A stretch of 64,000 nucleotides of DNA from Bacillota bacterium (GCA_023405135.1 JAEXYZ010000119.1:22801-86800); one strand, 5' to 3'; shown: positions 52,214-62,488, numbered from the stretch's first letter. Translations and numbers: made by a program. Notes: generated by a model from the sequence alone, not told the origin.

Positions 52214-53695
52214 TTAGTTTAAATAAGAAATTGGATTTTTATATGCACCATTTTTATGTACTTCAAAATGTAAATGAGTACCTGTTGATCTTCCTGTAGA
52301 ACCCATAATTCCTATTACAGAACCTTGTGGAACCACTTGTCCGACATCTACCTTTATTTCTGATAGATGAGCATAAACTGTTTCATATCCGTTATTATGG
52401 TCGATAACAATTTTATTTCCATATGTTCCATCCCAACCAGTAAATGTTACAACACCATTATCGGATGCTTTAATGTCATAATTGGATGGTCGAGCAATAT
52501 CAATTCCACGGTGGAAGCTTCCCCAACGAGAGCCCATATCACTAGATATATAACCACCATTTGTTGGCCAAGCGAATTCACCAGTTCCTCGATCAGAAAC
52601 TACTTTTGTTCCAACAACAACAATTCTATTAGTAGGTTCAGAGATTACTTTTTCATCCGTAACAGCTTTCTTGATACGTTTCCCATTTAATTCTGTAATT
52701 AAATTTGTAACTTCTTTCTCACCAAAAGAACCTTCTTGCTTAACGATTTTATCACCTTTATACATCTCATCGTCTTCTTCTACAATTTTAGCAAAGTCAA
52801 TTTTCTCAACACTCAACTTTTCATAGATAACTTGAACATTAACTAACGGCTTTTCAACTGTTACATTAATTTCTTGTCCTATTTGTAGAAGGGAATCTTC
52901 GCTTAAGTCTGGATTCAAGTCTAATAGTTCAGAAGTTTTTAAATTATGTTTACTAGCAATTGTACTAAGTACGTCTCCTGCTTGTACTTTATATAACTCT
53001 TTTTCGAGAGTACCAGATTGTAAAAATTCAACTGCCTTTTTTGGCGTTAATATTTTTGAAGGATTCACTTTCGTTTCTTTGCCCGAAATATCTTCTTGTA
53101 TTGAAATTTCACTTATACGTGTTTCATCAACTTCTAATTTGGGTAATTCATTAGTAGAAGTTAAATTTTCTAATTGTTGTAGTTGCTTTTCAGTTACGTA
53201 TTCTAATTTTAAAAGACGAAGGGTTTCTTCAAAGTCCTTTTTATCTTTAAAATAAACGATTGGTTGATTATCGACTTGAAGTGCATAGGCTTCTGTTTCA
53301 ACACCTATTTCTTCTTGTAGTTTTGCTAACGTTTCAGAATCATTCGTTTGGTAAGAAAATACTTGCTCAGGAATAATCGTAACATTTGAACCAGCATCAA
53401 TATCAAATCCTCTGAACTGAGTGCTAGCTTCTTTTTCTTTTGCTTGAATTGCTTCATTTACAGCTTCTTCACTTGATACTGGTCCAATATAATTACTATC
53501 TACATATACATGGTATATTTTATTTAGTGATTCGTTCGTACTACTTTCATTTGCAAATGCTAGGTTAAATGTTACTGTCGATAATAAAACCGCTGTAATT
53601 GCAGATTTTTTTATGATTGATTTTTTATTATGTTCAAGACTAAGAAATTCATTTTTCTTTGTAAAGTCTCTTTTGATGTGCCACTTCAAACTCAT
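52214..53695 (-). CDS. Secreted LysM-G5-M23 peptidoglycan endopeptidase
   Basis: 493 residues: signal peptide/anchor (about 28-50, ITAVLLSTVTFNLAFA), a N-terminal region of unknown type, LysM domain about 236-282 (YKVQAGDVLSTIASKHNLKT), G5-like domain about 290-365, and peptidase M23 domain about 375-493 with metal ligands in HRGIDIA and HLHFEV. It would cut peptide cross-links in the cell wall. ATG at 53695 has GGAAGGGG 7 nt upstream. Its position beside walRK, and a WalR-box-like sequence upstream, suggest it belongs to the Wal regulon. Confidence 0.92.
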   Translation of the reverse strand: MSLKWHIKRDFTKKNEFLSLEHNKKSIIKKSAITAVLLSTVTFNLAFANESSTNESLNKIYHVYVDSNYIGPVSSEEAVNEAIQAKEKEASTQFRGFDIDAGSNVTIIPEQVFSYQTNDSETLAKLQEEIGVETEAYALQVDNQPIVYFKDKKDFEETLRLLKLEYVTEKQLQQLENLTSTNELPKLEVDETRISEISIQEDISGKETKVNPSKILTPKKAVEFLQSGTLEKELYKVQAGDVLSTIASKHNLKTSELLDLNPDLSEDSLLQIGQEINVTVEKPLVNVQVIYEKLSVEKIDFAKIVEEDDEMYKGDKIVKQEGSFGEKEVTNLITELNGKRIKKAVTDEKVISEPTNRIVVVGTKVVSDRGTGEFAWPTNGGYISSDMGSRWGSFHRGIDIARPSNYDIKASDNGVVTFTGWDGTYGNKIVIDHNNGYETVYAHLSEIKVDVGQVVPQGSVIGIMGSTGRSTGTHLHFEVHKNGAYKNPISYLN

Positions 53696-53804
53696 GTACA
53701 AGCCCCTTCCAAAGAGATCCCTAAAATATAGGGTTAATCATGTAGAAATTTACACCTTTTTAATGTACCATAAACCATTTTTGGATTGAACTATTTGAGT
53801 CTTT

Positions 53805-53821
53805 TGTAATATAAATGTATT
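53805..53821. promoter_or_regulatory. Possible WalR box upstream of the M23 gene
   Basis: TGTAAT-ATAAA-TGTATT matches the WalR pattern (two TGTWAH hexamers, 5-bp gap) with one mismatch in the second. It lies in the divergent region between the M23 gene and the yitT-like gene. Confidence 0.3.
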
Positions 53822-53926
53822 ATTTGAATATTTCTTGTTACAAATTTAAATGCTTTTACTTTGTCGATTCGTCTTTTTCATATAAAATTGAAATATATTG
53901 AAAATTTAATAGGATGGGGAGACATT

Positions 53927-54811
53927 ATGAACAATGTTGTTGTACACCCTTCTGCCCAAAGAAAGGCTAGTTTAAGTAAACTAGTTTCCCGTATTTTAAT
54001 GGTTGTTGTTGGTGCAATCATAATGGCAGTTGGGCTCGAATTATTTTTAGTTCCAAATAATGTAATGGATGGGGGAATTGTCGGAGTTTCCATCATTACA
54101 TCTCACTTAATAGGGGTACCCCTTGGATTATTTATCTTTATATTAAACCTTCCTTTTATCTTCTTAGGATATAAACAAATCGGTAAAACTTTCGCATTAA
54201 CTACCGCGCTCGGAATTACCGTCCTTTCAGTAACTACATTACTTTTACATCACATTAGCGAGTTTACTAGTGACATTTTATTAGCTACTGTTTTCGGAGG
54301 CATTATTTTAGGCCTTGGTGTAGGAATCGTGATCCGTTTTGGCGGATGCTTAGACGGCACAGAAGTTTTAGCAATTCTTTTCAACAATAAGCTTCCATTT
54401 TCAGTTGGAGAAATCATATTATTTATTAACCTTATTATTTTTACAGCCGCAGGGTTTGTTTTTACTTGGGAAAGAGCAATGTATTCGGTTGTTGCTTATT
54501 ATATTGCGGCAAAAATGATTGATATCGTCGTCCAAGGTATGGAGGAATCGAAATCTATCTATATTATAAGCGAAGAAATTGAAGAAATCGGCCGCGCAAT
54601 CATGGATCGTTTAGGTCGCGGCGTTACATATTTACATGGCGAAGGCGCCTATACAGGAGACAATAAAAAAGTAATTTTCTGTGTAATTACTCGACTTGAA
54701 GAATCGAAAATGAAGGAAATTGTAAAATCAATTGATGACCACGCTTTCCTGGCTATCGGTAATATTAGTGAGGTAAGAGGTGGACGTTTCAAGAAGAGAG
54801 ATATTCACTAA
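53927..54811 (+). CDS. YitT family membrane protein (DUF161/DUF2179)
   Basis: 294 residues: five to six membrane helices (ILMVVVGAIIMAVGLELFLV and others up to about 185), with conserved VPNNVMDGGIVGVS and GGCLDGTEVLAI, and a C-terminal cytoplasmic DUF2179 domain (from about 205; GVTYLHGEGAYTG). Role unknown. ATG at 53927 follows GGGGAG; an in-frame extension upstream has no ribosome site. Divergent from the M23 gene and convergent with purA. Confidence 0.9.
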   Translation: MNNVVVHPSAQRKASLSKLVSRILMVVVGAIIMAVGLELFLVPNNVMDGGIVGVSIITSHLIGVPLGLFIFILNLPFIFLGYKQIGKTFALTTALGITVLSVTTLLLHHISEFTSDILLATVFGGIILGLGVGIVIRFGGCLDGTEVLAILFNNKLPFSVGEIILFINLIIFTAAGFVFTWERAMYSVVAYYIAAKMIDIVVQGMEESKSIYIISEEIEEIGRAIMDRLGRGVTYLHGEGAYTGDNKKVIFCVITRLEESKMKEIVKSIDDHAFLAIGNISEVRGGRFKKRDIH

Positions 54812-54907
54812 ACCGCGAAAGATTAAAGACTGCTACGTAATGTAACAGTATTAAGAAATGAAATCAAAGCATAACTACATTAAAAGGGAATTGAATTTAT
54901 ATTAACA

Positions 54908-54983
54908 AAAAAGAATTCGCTCAACTACTGTGTGTTAGCGGCTTGTTTTGCCAATTATCACAGTTGTGTTGCGAATTCTTTTT
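54908..54983. terminator. Bidirectional terminator between yitT-like gene and purA
   Basis: AAAAAGAATTCGC / GCGAATTCTTTTT arms with further pairing inside (CAACTACTGTG / CACAGTTGTG). T-runs exist on both strands. Confidence 0.8.
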
Positions 54984-55069
54984 ATTTAAATTTTATTTCA
55001 CATTTGTGCCTGTCGCTTCGCTTTTGGCACTTGTTCGCTCCTAAGGTACTTCTTATCCTCGTCGCAGAA

Positions 55070-56356
55070 CTAATCCCAGATTGGATTAACAATATTCGTT
55101 TGTTCTCTCGCTGGGCCTACTGAGAATGTCATTAGGTTGATACCTGTTAGCTCTACTACGCGTTCTACGTATTTACGAGCATTCTCAGGAAGTTCGTCTA
55201 ATGTACGAACACCTGTAACATCTTCAGTCCAACCTGGCAGCTCTTCGTATACTGGTTCACAAGCTTCAATTACATGTAAACTTGCAGGATATTCAGTAAT
55301 GATTTCACCATTGTATTTATATGCTGTACAAATTTTAACTGTTTCTAAGCCAGTTAATACGTCAATTGAATTTAATGCTAAGTCAGTAATACCACTTACA
55401 CGACGAGAGTGGCGGACTACTACTGAGTCAAACCAACCTACACGACGCGGACGGCCTGTTGTTGTACCATATTCACGGCCAACTTCACGAATGTGATGTC
55501 CAACTTCATCAAATAATTCAGTTGGGAATGGGCCATCACCAACACGGGAAGTATATGCTTTACATACTCCAACAACACGAGATACGTGAGATGGTCCGAT
55601 ACCTGTACCAGTTGTTACCCCACCTGCAACAGGATTAGAAGATGTAACAAATGGGTATGTACCATGGTCAACATCTAACATAACACCCTGTGCACCTTCA
55701 AATAATACTCGACCGCCTTCATCTAATACATCGTTTAATACTTTTGAAGTATCTGTAACATATTTTGCGATTTCTTGACCATAACCATAATATTCTTCAA
55801 AAATATCTTCGAATTTTAATCCTTCTACTTCGTAATACTTTTCGAATAAACGATTTTTCTTTTCTAGATTTTCTCGTAGTTTTTGTTCAAATACTTCACG
55901 ATCAAGTAAATCTGCAATACGGATACCCATACGTGCGATTTTATCTTGATAACATGGACCGATACCTTTACATGTTGTACCGATTTTTTTGTCGCCACGT
56001 GCAGCTTCATCTACTTTATCTTGATAGATATGGTAAGGAAGAATTACTTGTGCACGATTTGAAATACGTAAATTTGAAGTATCAATACCACGTTCTTGTA
56101 AGCCTTTTAACTCCGTTACTAATGATTTCGGATTGATTACCATTCCGTTACCCATAACTGAAGATTTTTCTGTATAAAATATACCTGATGGAATTAAATG
56201 TAATTTGTAAGTTTCATCGCCAATTTTGATTGTATGACCAGCGTTATCTCCGCCAGAAAAACGAGCGATTACATCTGCTTTTTTTGATAGGAAATCGGTA
56301 ATTTTACCTTTACCTTCGTCTCCCCATTGTGTCCCCACAACTACAACTGATGTCAT
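55070..56356 (-). CDS. purA: Adenylosuccinate synthetase
   Basis: GTP-dependent joining of IMP and aspartate, first step to AMP. 428 residues: GTQWGDEGKGKITD (phosphate loop with catalytic Asp13), GGDNAGHTI with catalytic His41, EGAQGVMLDVDHGTYPFVTS and TTTGRPRRVGWFD. GGAGGTG ribosome site. Separate transcript from dnaB, as in B. subtilis. Confidence 0.98.
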   Translation of the reverse strand: MTSVVVVGTQWGDEGKGKITDFLSKKADVIARFSGGDNAGHTIKIGDETYKLHLIPSGIFYTEKSSVMGNGMVINPKSLVTELKGLQERGIDTSNLRISNRAQVILPYHIYQDKVDEAARGDKKIGTTCKGIGPCYQDKIARMGIRIADLLDREVFEQKLRENLEKKNRLFEKYYEVEGLKFEDIFEEYYGYGQEIAKYVTDTSKVLNDVLDEGGRVLFEGAQGVMLDVDHGTYPFVTSSNPVAGGVTTGTGIGPSHVSRVVGVCKAYTSRVGDGPFPTELFDEVGHHIREVGREYGTTTGRPRRVGWFDSVVVRHSRRVSGITDLALNSIDVLTGLETVKICTAYKYNGEIITEYPASLHVIEACEPVYEELPGWTEDVTGVRTLDELPENARKYVERVVELTGINLMTFSVGPAREQTNIVNPIWD

Positions 56357-56705
56357 ATCAGCACCTCCGCTAGACGTATTTACGTCCTTTATCCGGTATT
56401 TACGTTCAGTATAACCCCACTAAAAAAGGTACATTCACTGCACGGAAATACTCGATTAATGAAATAATAATCGTTGGATAAGACGTCCCAACAATTAAAG
56501 TTTTATTTTATCAAACAGAATCATTGTAACAGTGTTCACTAGTATAAGTCAATGAAGAAAAGGAAAAAACACGAACAAATAATTGACACATTCAATCATT
56601 GTTCGTGTTCTGAAAATAGATTTATAGAGTTATATTACACCTTGACTAATGGTGGTAGGAGGATTATCTCCATTCTAGCAAGGCAAAGTAAACCCTACTC
56701 ATCTA
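56357..56705. other. Gap between dnaB and purA
   Basis: About 350 bp with the dnaB terminator (56560-56609) and the purA leader. The inverted CGAAC ... GTTCG in that hairpin also resembles a pair of PurR boxes 24 bp apart; termination is the simpler reading because of the T6 run. Confidence 0.55.
56560..56609 (-). terminator. dnaB operon terminator
   Basis: AACACGAACAA / TTGTTCGTGTT perfect 11-bp stem (56568-56609), followed on the minus strand by TTTTTTCC. Confidence 0.8.
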
Positions 56706-58064
56706 TTAAACTGGTACTGGTTGTTGATGTTGCGACCAGTCGATATTTATAAATTTATTAAACTCTTTTTTAAATGCAAGTGTAACTGTTCCTGTTGGAC
56801 CGTTACGTTGTTTTGCAATAATGATTTCGATCATATTTTTGCTCTCAGATTCTTTATCGTAGTAATCGTCACGATATAGGAATGCTACGATATCAGCATC
56901 TTGCTCAATACTTCCAGACTCACGAATATCACTCATCATTGGACGTTTATCTTGACGTTGTTCTACTCCACGAGATAGCTGTGATAAGGCAATAACAGGC
57001 ACTTTTAATTCCCGAGCAAGAGCTTTTAATGAACGTGAAATCTCTGAAACTTCCTGTTGACGGTTTTCGCCACTTCTTCCACTACCTTGAATTAATTGCA
57101 AGTAATCGATTAGAATCATACCTAATCCATGTTCTTGAGCAAGTCGACGACATTTTGCACGAATTTCGCTTATACGTAACCCTGGTGTATCATCTATGAA
57201 TATACCTGAATTCGATAGGCTACCCATCGCCATTGTTAATTTGCCCCAGTCCTCAGTAGTTAGGGCACCTGTACGTAACGCCTGAGCATCTATATTACCT
57301 TCTGCACAAAGTAAACGCATAACAAGCTGCTCTGCACCCATCTCAAGTGAGAAAATTGCAACGTTTTCGCGAGCTTTTACCGCAACACTTTGAGCAATAT
57401 TTAATGCAAAGGCGGTTTTACCAACAGAAGGTCTGGCAGCTACAATGATTAAATCATTGCGTTGAAATCCTGCAGTCATGCGATCTAAATCGTGGAATCC
57501 AGTTGGAATTCCAGTTACATCTCCATCACGAAATTGGAGCTGTTCAATATTGTCGTACGTTTGAACGAGTACATCTTTGACATGTTTAAAGTCGCCCGCA
57601 TTTTTCCTGCTAGCAACCTCCATCACTTTCTTTTCAGCATCCGCTAAAAGCGCTTCTACCTCGTCTTCACGAGTATAGCCATCTTCTACTATCTTTGTTG
57701 CTGTACGGATTAAGCGGCGTAAAAGAGCCTTTTCTTCAACAATTTTAGCGTAATAAGCAATATTTGCAGCAGTTGGGACGGCATTAGCAAGCTCTGTTAA
57801 GTAAGATAGCCCTCCAACATCCTCAAGTTCCTTTTTTACTGAAAGTTCTTCTGTAACAGTGACAACATCAATCGCTTTTCCTTGATCACTTAAATCAAGC
57901 ATCGTTTGGAAAATTTTCTGATGAGCAATTCGATAAAAATCCTCAGGAATTAAAATTTCTGATGCTGTAATTAAAGCTTGTGGTTCAAGGAATATCGCAC
58001 CGATAACCGATTGTTCGGCTTCATGGTTATGCGGTGGAACGCGGTCTAAAATGCCTTCGTTCAT
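56706..58064 (-). CDS. dnaB: Replicative DNA helicase
   Basis: Hexameric 5'-3' helicase at the fork (called DnaC in B. subtilis). 452 residues: N-terminal helical domain (NHEAEQSVIGAIFLEP), linker, RecA-like C-terminal domain with Walker A ARPSVGKTAFALN, Walker B MILIDYLQLIQG, and DIRESGSIEQDAD with the arginine-rich region after it. ATG preceded by GGAGAG. Downstream of rplI by 12 bp. Confidence 0.97.
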   Translation of the reverse strand: MNEGILDRVPPHNHEAEQSVIGAIFLEPQALITASEILIPEDFYRIAHQKIFQTMLDLSDQGKAIDVVTVTEELSVKKELEDVGGLSYLTELANAVPTAANIAYYAKIVEEKALLRRLIRTATKIVEDGYTREDEVEALLADAEKKVMEVASRKNAGDFKHVKDVLVQTYDNIEQLQFRDGDVTGIPTGFHDLDRMTAGFQRNDLIIVAARPSVGKTAFALNIAQSVAVKARENVAIFSLEMGAEQLVMRLLCAEGNIDAQALRTGALTTEDWGKLTMAMGSLSNSGIFIDDTPGLRISEIRAKCRRLAQEHGLGMILIDYLQLIQGSGRSGENRQQEVSEISRSLKALARELKVPVIALSQLSRGVEQRQDKRPMMSDIRESGSIEQDADIVAFLYRDDYYDKESESKNMIEIIIAKQRNGPTGTVTLAFKKEFNKFINIDWSQHQQPVPV

Positions 58065-58076
58065 AGAATTCTCTCC

Positions 58077-58526
58077 TTACGCTTCTTCCGTAACGTGTAC
58101 CTTTAATGTTGCTTTAACTTCTTGGTGAAGCTTTACGGGTACATTAGTAACGCCTAAAGAGCGAATACCTTCGTTACAATCCATTTTACGTTTATCGATT
58201 TTAATGCCAAAACCTTTTTGAAGTGCTTCTGCAATTTGCTTAGTTGATACTGAACCGAATAAGCGACCACCTTCACCTGATTTTGCTTTAATTTCAACTG
58301 TAATTTTTTCAAGTTGTTCTTTTAAATCTTTAGCTGCTTGCAATTCTGCAGCAGCATTTTTTTCTTCTAATTTCTTTTGTCCTTCTAATTGGCTAAGTGC
58401 TTGATTTGTTGCTTCAACTGCATAGCCATTTTTAATTAAAAAGTTATTTGCATAACCATCTGCAACATTTTTTACTTCTCCTTTTTTCCCTTTACCTTTT
58501 ACATCTTTAAGAAATACTACTTTCAT
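58077..58526 (-). CDS. rplI: Ribosomal protein bL9
   Basis: 149-residue 50S protein: N-terminal RNA-binding domain (MKVVFLKDVKGKGKKGEVKN), long connecting helix (about 40-75, rich in Glu/Ala/Lys), C-terminal domain with GGRLFGSVSTKQIAEAL. The start overlaps the gdpP stop by 4 nt (ATGA). Confidence 0.98.
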   Translation of the reverse strand: MKVVFLKDVKGKGKKGEVKNVADGYANNFLIKNGYAVEATNQALSQLEGQKKLEEKNAAAELQAAKDLKEQLEKITVEIKAKSGEGGRLFGSVSTKQIAEALQKGFGIKIDKRKMDCNEGIRSLGVTNVPVKLHQEVKATLKVHVTEEA

Positions 58527-60496
58527 TCCTCATTACTCCCTTCAAGCGTCTCTAATATTGCTTTTCTTAAATATATTACCGCTTCTTCTATAGTTTCTGC
58601 ATGTATTTGACAAGCTGCATTTGTTAAATGTCCACCGCCGCCAAGGTTTTCCATGACAAGCTGGACATTAATATCTCCAAGTGAACGAGCGCTAATCCCA
58701 ATCAACCCATCCGAACGATGCGCAATGACAAAGGATGCTGAAACATCCTTCATCGTTAATAAAATATCAGCGGTTTGCGCAATTAAAACAGAATCATATT
58801 GTTTGTTTTCCTCTCCATACGCTACTGCAATTCCTGGATAAACAAATTCAACAGTTTGAATAATTTTTGAACGTTCAATATACGTATCTAAATCTTCTTT
58901 TAATAATTGTTGAACTAAAATTGTATCTGCACCATATGTTCTTAAATAGGAAGCAGCTTCAAATGTTCGTGCACCTGTACGTAGCGTGAAGCTTTTAGTA
59001 TCCACAATAATTCCAGATAACAGCGCAGTCGCTTCAAGCTTAGACAATTTCTCTTCTTCTGGTTGATATTCTAAAAGTTCTGTAACTAACTCAGCCGTAG
59101 ACGAAGCATATGGCTCCATATAAACTAGCGTTGGGTTTTGAACAAATTCCTCACCACGTCTATGATGGTCAATAACAACAACAATTTCGGATTGTTTTAG
59201 CAAGCGTTCATCTATTACAAGACTTGGCTTATGTGTATCCACAATGACAACTAAAGATTTATCAGTCATTTTCGAAAGTGCTTCCTCTGGTGTAATAAAG
59301 TACTCATAAAAATCTGAGCTTTTTTTAATCTCATTCATTAAACGACTAACACTGCCATTAAGTTCATCAAAATTTAATACAACATAGCCTTCTACTTTAT
59401 TTTTTCGAGCCATTTTACGTACACCAATGGCTGCCCCAATTGCATCCATATCGGGATTTTTATGTCCCATGATGAATACTTTATCGCTTTCATTAATTAA
59501 ATCCTGAAGCGCATGGGAAATAACTCTCGCACGCACTCGAGTACGTTTTTCAACAGGATTCGTTTTACCGCCATAAAATTTTAATTTGCCATTCGGTTGT
59601 TTAATGGCAACTTGGTCACCACCACGTCCTAACACTAAATCTAAACTAGATTGTGCTAATTCACCTAGTTTAATTAAAGATGACGAGCCAGTACCGACTC
59701 CTATACTTAGTGTTAATGACAAGTTTTTTTGTGCTGTTTTCTCGCGAATGTCATCTAAAATAGAGAACTTTTTCTTCTCTAATTCATTTAAAATGGATTC
59801 ATTTAAAATTGCTAAAAAACGGTCAGATGAAATTCGTTTTGCAAAAATTCCATGAGTAAAAGCCCACTCATTTATGATCGATGTAACAATTGTATTTGTT
59901 AAGCTTCTTGATTGATCGTCCATACCTTGAGTTATTTCATCGTAATTATCGATAAATAAAATAGCAATAACAGTTCGATCTGCATAATATTTAGATTCAA
60001 TTTTTAGTTGCTCAGTTACATCAAAAAAGTAAAGAAGCTTTTCTTCCTGTTTATATACAACTTTAAATTGACGTTCTCCAATTGAAACCGTCTTTTCACG
60101 TTTTTCTTCTGATTTTGTTAGTCCGTATAAGTCTTCTGAAACAACAAACATTTCTTGACCAATTAATGTCTCTTCATCAATGATTTGCAACATATATGGA
60201 TTTGCCCACTCGATAACAAATTTATCATTTACAAGCAAAATCCCAATTGGCATTTCTAAAAGGGCTTCTGCACCTACTTTTTTCATTCGGAAAGAGAGCG
60301 ATTCTATATGTTTTTCAGTGTTTCGAAAGGTAATTTTCTCAATTCTCCACGCATATACTAACCCGATGGCAATGACGATTGCATAGGACGCTCCAAACCA
60401 AGGATTCCAAAAGAATAATAGTATGGAACCTATTAGACCAATCACCGTTAGATACATAAGAGGATGTCGCATGAGTCGCTTCCTATAAGTATCCAT
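58523..60496 (-). CDS. gdpP: Cyclic-di-AMP phosphodiesterase GdpP
   Basis: Membrane enzyme hydrolysing c-di-AMP to pApA, affecting wall homeostasis, potassium and stress. 657 residues: two N-terminal membrane helices (about 12-30 and 36-50), a PAS-type domain about 80-160 (heme-binding in relatives), degenerate GGDEF about 170-300 (GGDQV instead of GGDEF), and DHH/DHHA1 phosphodiesterase with NPDMDAIGAA (347-351), VDTHKP and DHH at 443-445, and GGGGHLTNAA. Same arrangement as B. subtilis YybT. Between yybS and rplI. Confidence 0.96.
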   Translation of the reverse strand: MDTYRKRLMRHPLMYLTVIGLIGSILLFFWNPWFGASYAIVIAIGLVYAWRIEKITFRNTEKHIESLSFRMKKVGAEALLEMPIGILLVNDKFVIEWANPYMLQIIDEETLIGQEMFVVSEDLYGLTKSEEKREKTVSIGERQFKVVYKQEEKLLYFFDVTEQLKIESKYYADRTVIAILFIDNYDEITQGMDDQSRSLTNTIVTSIINEWAFTHGIFAKRISSDRFLAILNESILNELEKKKFSILDDIREKTAQKNLSLTLSIGVGTGSSSLIKLGELAQSSLDLVLGRGGDQVAIKQPNGKLKFYGGKTNPVEKRTRVRARVISHALQDLINESDKVFIMGHKNPDMDAIGAAIGVRKMARKNKVEGYVVLNFDELNGSVSRLMNEIKKSSDFYEYFITPEEALSKMTDKSLVVIVDTHKPSLVIDERLLKQSEIVVVIDHHRRGEEFVQNPTLVYMEPYASSTAELVTELLEYQPEEEKLSKLEATALLSGIIVDTKSFTLRTGARTFEAASYLRTYGADTILVQQLLKEDLDTYIERSKIIQTVEFVYPGIAVAYGEENKQYDSVLIAQTADILLTMKDVSASFVIAHRSDGLIGISARSLGDINVQLVMENLGGGGHLTNAACQIHAETIEEAVIYLRKAILETLEGSNEE

Positions 60497-60508
60497 TTTA
60501 TCAGCTCC

Positions 60509-61450
60509 CTACTTCTGAATCTTTCCTTTGACAAATGAACGAATGTCAAAACCTAAGTCCAATATTCCTATTAATACATAAAAGGAATATAGTGGAATTG
60601 CCATAATGGCTGCCAATACCTTTAAAAATTTAGGTGAACCGAAAGCATCAAGGGCAAAATGAACAAAAGATACTCCTTGAATTGTTAAAAGCACCCATAA
60701 TATTAGAGAAAAATTCAAAACTATGACATATAAAGGTGTACCAGTTTCAGGGCCAATAAATAAATTGATTGCTAATACAATTAGGTAATACCATAATATT
60801 GCTCGAGGCAATCGGGTATTTTTAAATGAACGAAATTTCGGTACATTAATTCCTAACCGTTTTAACAACGGCAAATTAATTGAAATAATAATAAACGCAA
60901 AGAAGAATGCCCCCATTGTAATAGAAGCCGGTAAAGAAGCCTCCATCATATCAAACATTGCCTCCAGCGTTACCGGATCAATGGGTGTTTGGCCAGTTAA
61001 ACTTTGTGAAAGCTCTATGGACTTTGAATAACTTTCACGTATGAGCTGCATTGATTCTTGTATAAAATCTGTTTCGAATAACTTTATTGAAATAACATAT
61101 TGTAAAGCAAAAGTAATTAGTACAGTTATACCTGAAGACATAAATAAAAATACTTTGCCTTTCTTTAAACGAAGTACGTCACCTATTACAACCCCAACTG
61201 ACGCAAAAATAAGTGAAAACGGTAAAATTACTAAACCTCCAAAAAAGAGGGAGACTATACATCCTACAATTGCTACTAATATAGAAGAACTACGATCATA
61301 CTTAGCGCTGTACCATGCAATTGGTAATGGAGCAAAAACAGTAGCAATGACACTGATTATTGGTACATAAAAGGCGATTGCAATAAATATCGCAAATAAT
61401 GCAATCATCATTGCGCCATGAGCAAGCCTTCTTGTTTGATTATTCGGCAT
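60509..61450 (-). CDS. yybS: YybS family membrane protein (DUF2232)
   Basis: 313 residues with about eight hydrophobic helices; starts MPNNQTRRLAHGAMMIALFA. It matches the DUF2232 family that always precedes gdpP and rplI in Bacillales. Function unknown; a transporter-like role is sometimes suggested because of weak similarity to energy-coupling S components. The gap to gdpP is 12 bp, so the genes are co-transcribed. Confidence 0.92.
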   Translation of the reverse strand: MPNNQTRRLAHGAMMIALFAIFIAIAFYVPIISVIATVFAPLPIAWYSAKYDRSSSILVAIVGCIVSLFFGGLVILPFSLIFASVGVVIGDVLRLKKGKVFLFMSSGITVLITFALQYVISIKLFETDFIQESMQLIRESYSKSIELSQSLTGQTPIDPVTLEAMFDMMEASLPASITMGAFFFAFIIISINLPLLKRLGINVPKFRSFKNTRLPRAILWYYLIVLAINLFIGPETGTPLYVIVLNFSLILWVLLTIQGVSFVHFALDAFGSPKFLKVLAAIMAIPLYSFYVLIGILDLGFDIRSFVKGKIQK

Positions 61451-61800
61451 CTATAACCTTCCTTTTGCTATTAAAAAAATCTTTTTTCATTCGTTTATTG
61501 TACCATTTTTTTAGTCATTGGACAAAAGCGGATAGGGATAAATGATTAGTTCCCACATTAACAATAAAATACCAGTTTTATTTTAACTTGCTTTGCAAGT
61601 ACGTCTTTTTATAGATAATGAAGATAACTACAGCATTTATAGCTATAAAAAAAATCGACAAAATCTAATTAGAATTTTGTCGATTTTTTGATTATATTCA
61701 TTTCCACTCTGTTTTAGTAGAAATTTTTAACCTTATTTTATATTCGGCTTTGAATATAGACTTCAAGAAAAGTAACCCCTCTGTGTTAACCACTAAGAAT
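61451..61800. other. Gap upstream of yybS
   Basis: About 350 bp, AT-rich. Contains the terminator at 61650-61688 and presumably the promoter for yybS-gdpP-rplI-dnaB; nothing else seen. Confidence 0.6.
61650..61688. terminator. Bidirectional terminator
   Basis: AAAAATCGACAAAATTC-like arms: AAAATCGACAAAAT and ATTTTGTCGATTTT pair perfectly around an 8-nt loop, with A-run left and T-run right, so it can stop transcription either way. It ends the 217-residue protein gene. Confidence 0.85.
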
Positions 61801-62454
61801 CTAAAGGGATTTTAAATAAGGTATTAAATCATCTACCTCAGTAAATGTTTTTTGGTATACATCTGGGATAATGATTATATTACCTAGATAATCAAAGGAT
61901 AATGATTTAATAATGAATCCCTCATCTTCTAATGAATGAATTAAATTAATTATTTTTTGTAATTCTTCGGTCTTATTCTCTGAGTCTAAGGAATAACCTA
62001 ACCCAACTGACACATTCCAATAAGCGACATCGCGATTATTATTTAATGTATCTAGTTGGAATACTTCTTCTTGAAGAAGATAAATATCGCTATAAAACCA
62101 TGACATGTTATGGAAATGCTGTTTAAAAATCGGTTTAAGGTAATTTTCTCCTGCTTCTGACCAATATTCATAGGAATAGGCATCCTCTATTGTTTTACCA
62201 TCGGGCGTTATTTCAATATGAAATGAAACATTTGTAGATTTTGCTGTTGCCATTGTATGATACACATTTTTATTTACAATTTGATACTGAAGTGTTCCTA
62301 AGGAAAAATCATCCTTATAACGATATTCCAAATACTGAATCATTTCTTCTTTTAATTCGTGATGTTTCCAAGGTAATCCGAAAAACAAATATATTCCTAC
62401 TACAATTACAGTAGTAGAAAACAATATTGCGAAAAACAATAATATTTTTTTCAA
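61801..62454 (-). CDS. Uncharacterised membrane-anchored protein (YfjL-like)
   Basis: 217 residues: basic start, one membrane helix at about 5-25 (LLFFAILFSTTVIVVGIYLF), then an extracytoplasmic domain. The segment KEEMIQYLEYRYKDDFSLG recalls small Bacillus YfjL/YwfL-like membrane proteins that fold like DUF-type alpha/beta domains; not a firm assignment. TTG start at 62454 after AAAGGGG with 9-nt spacing. It lies 34 bp after the broken peptidase gene and may have been co-transcribed with it. Confidence 0.75.
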   Translation of the reverse strand: MKKILLFFAILFSTTVIVVGIYLFFGLPWKHHELKEEMIQYLEYRYKDDFSLGTLQYQIVNKNVYHTMATAKSTNVSFHIEITPDGKTIEDAYSYEYWSEAGENYLKPIFKQHFHNMSWFYSDIYLLQEEVFQLDTLNNNRDVAYWNVSVGLGYSLDSENKTEELQKIINLIHSLEDEGFIIKSLSFDYLGNIIIIPDVYQKTFTEVDDLIPYLKSL

Positions 62455-62488
62455 ATTAAAAAGCCCCTTTAGAACATTAGAAAATTTT

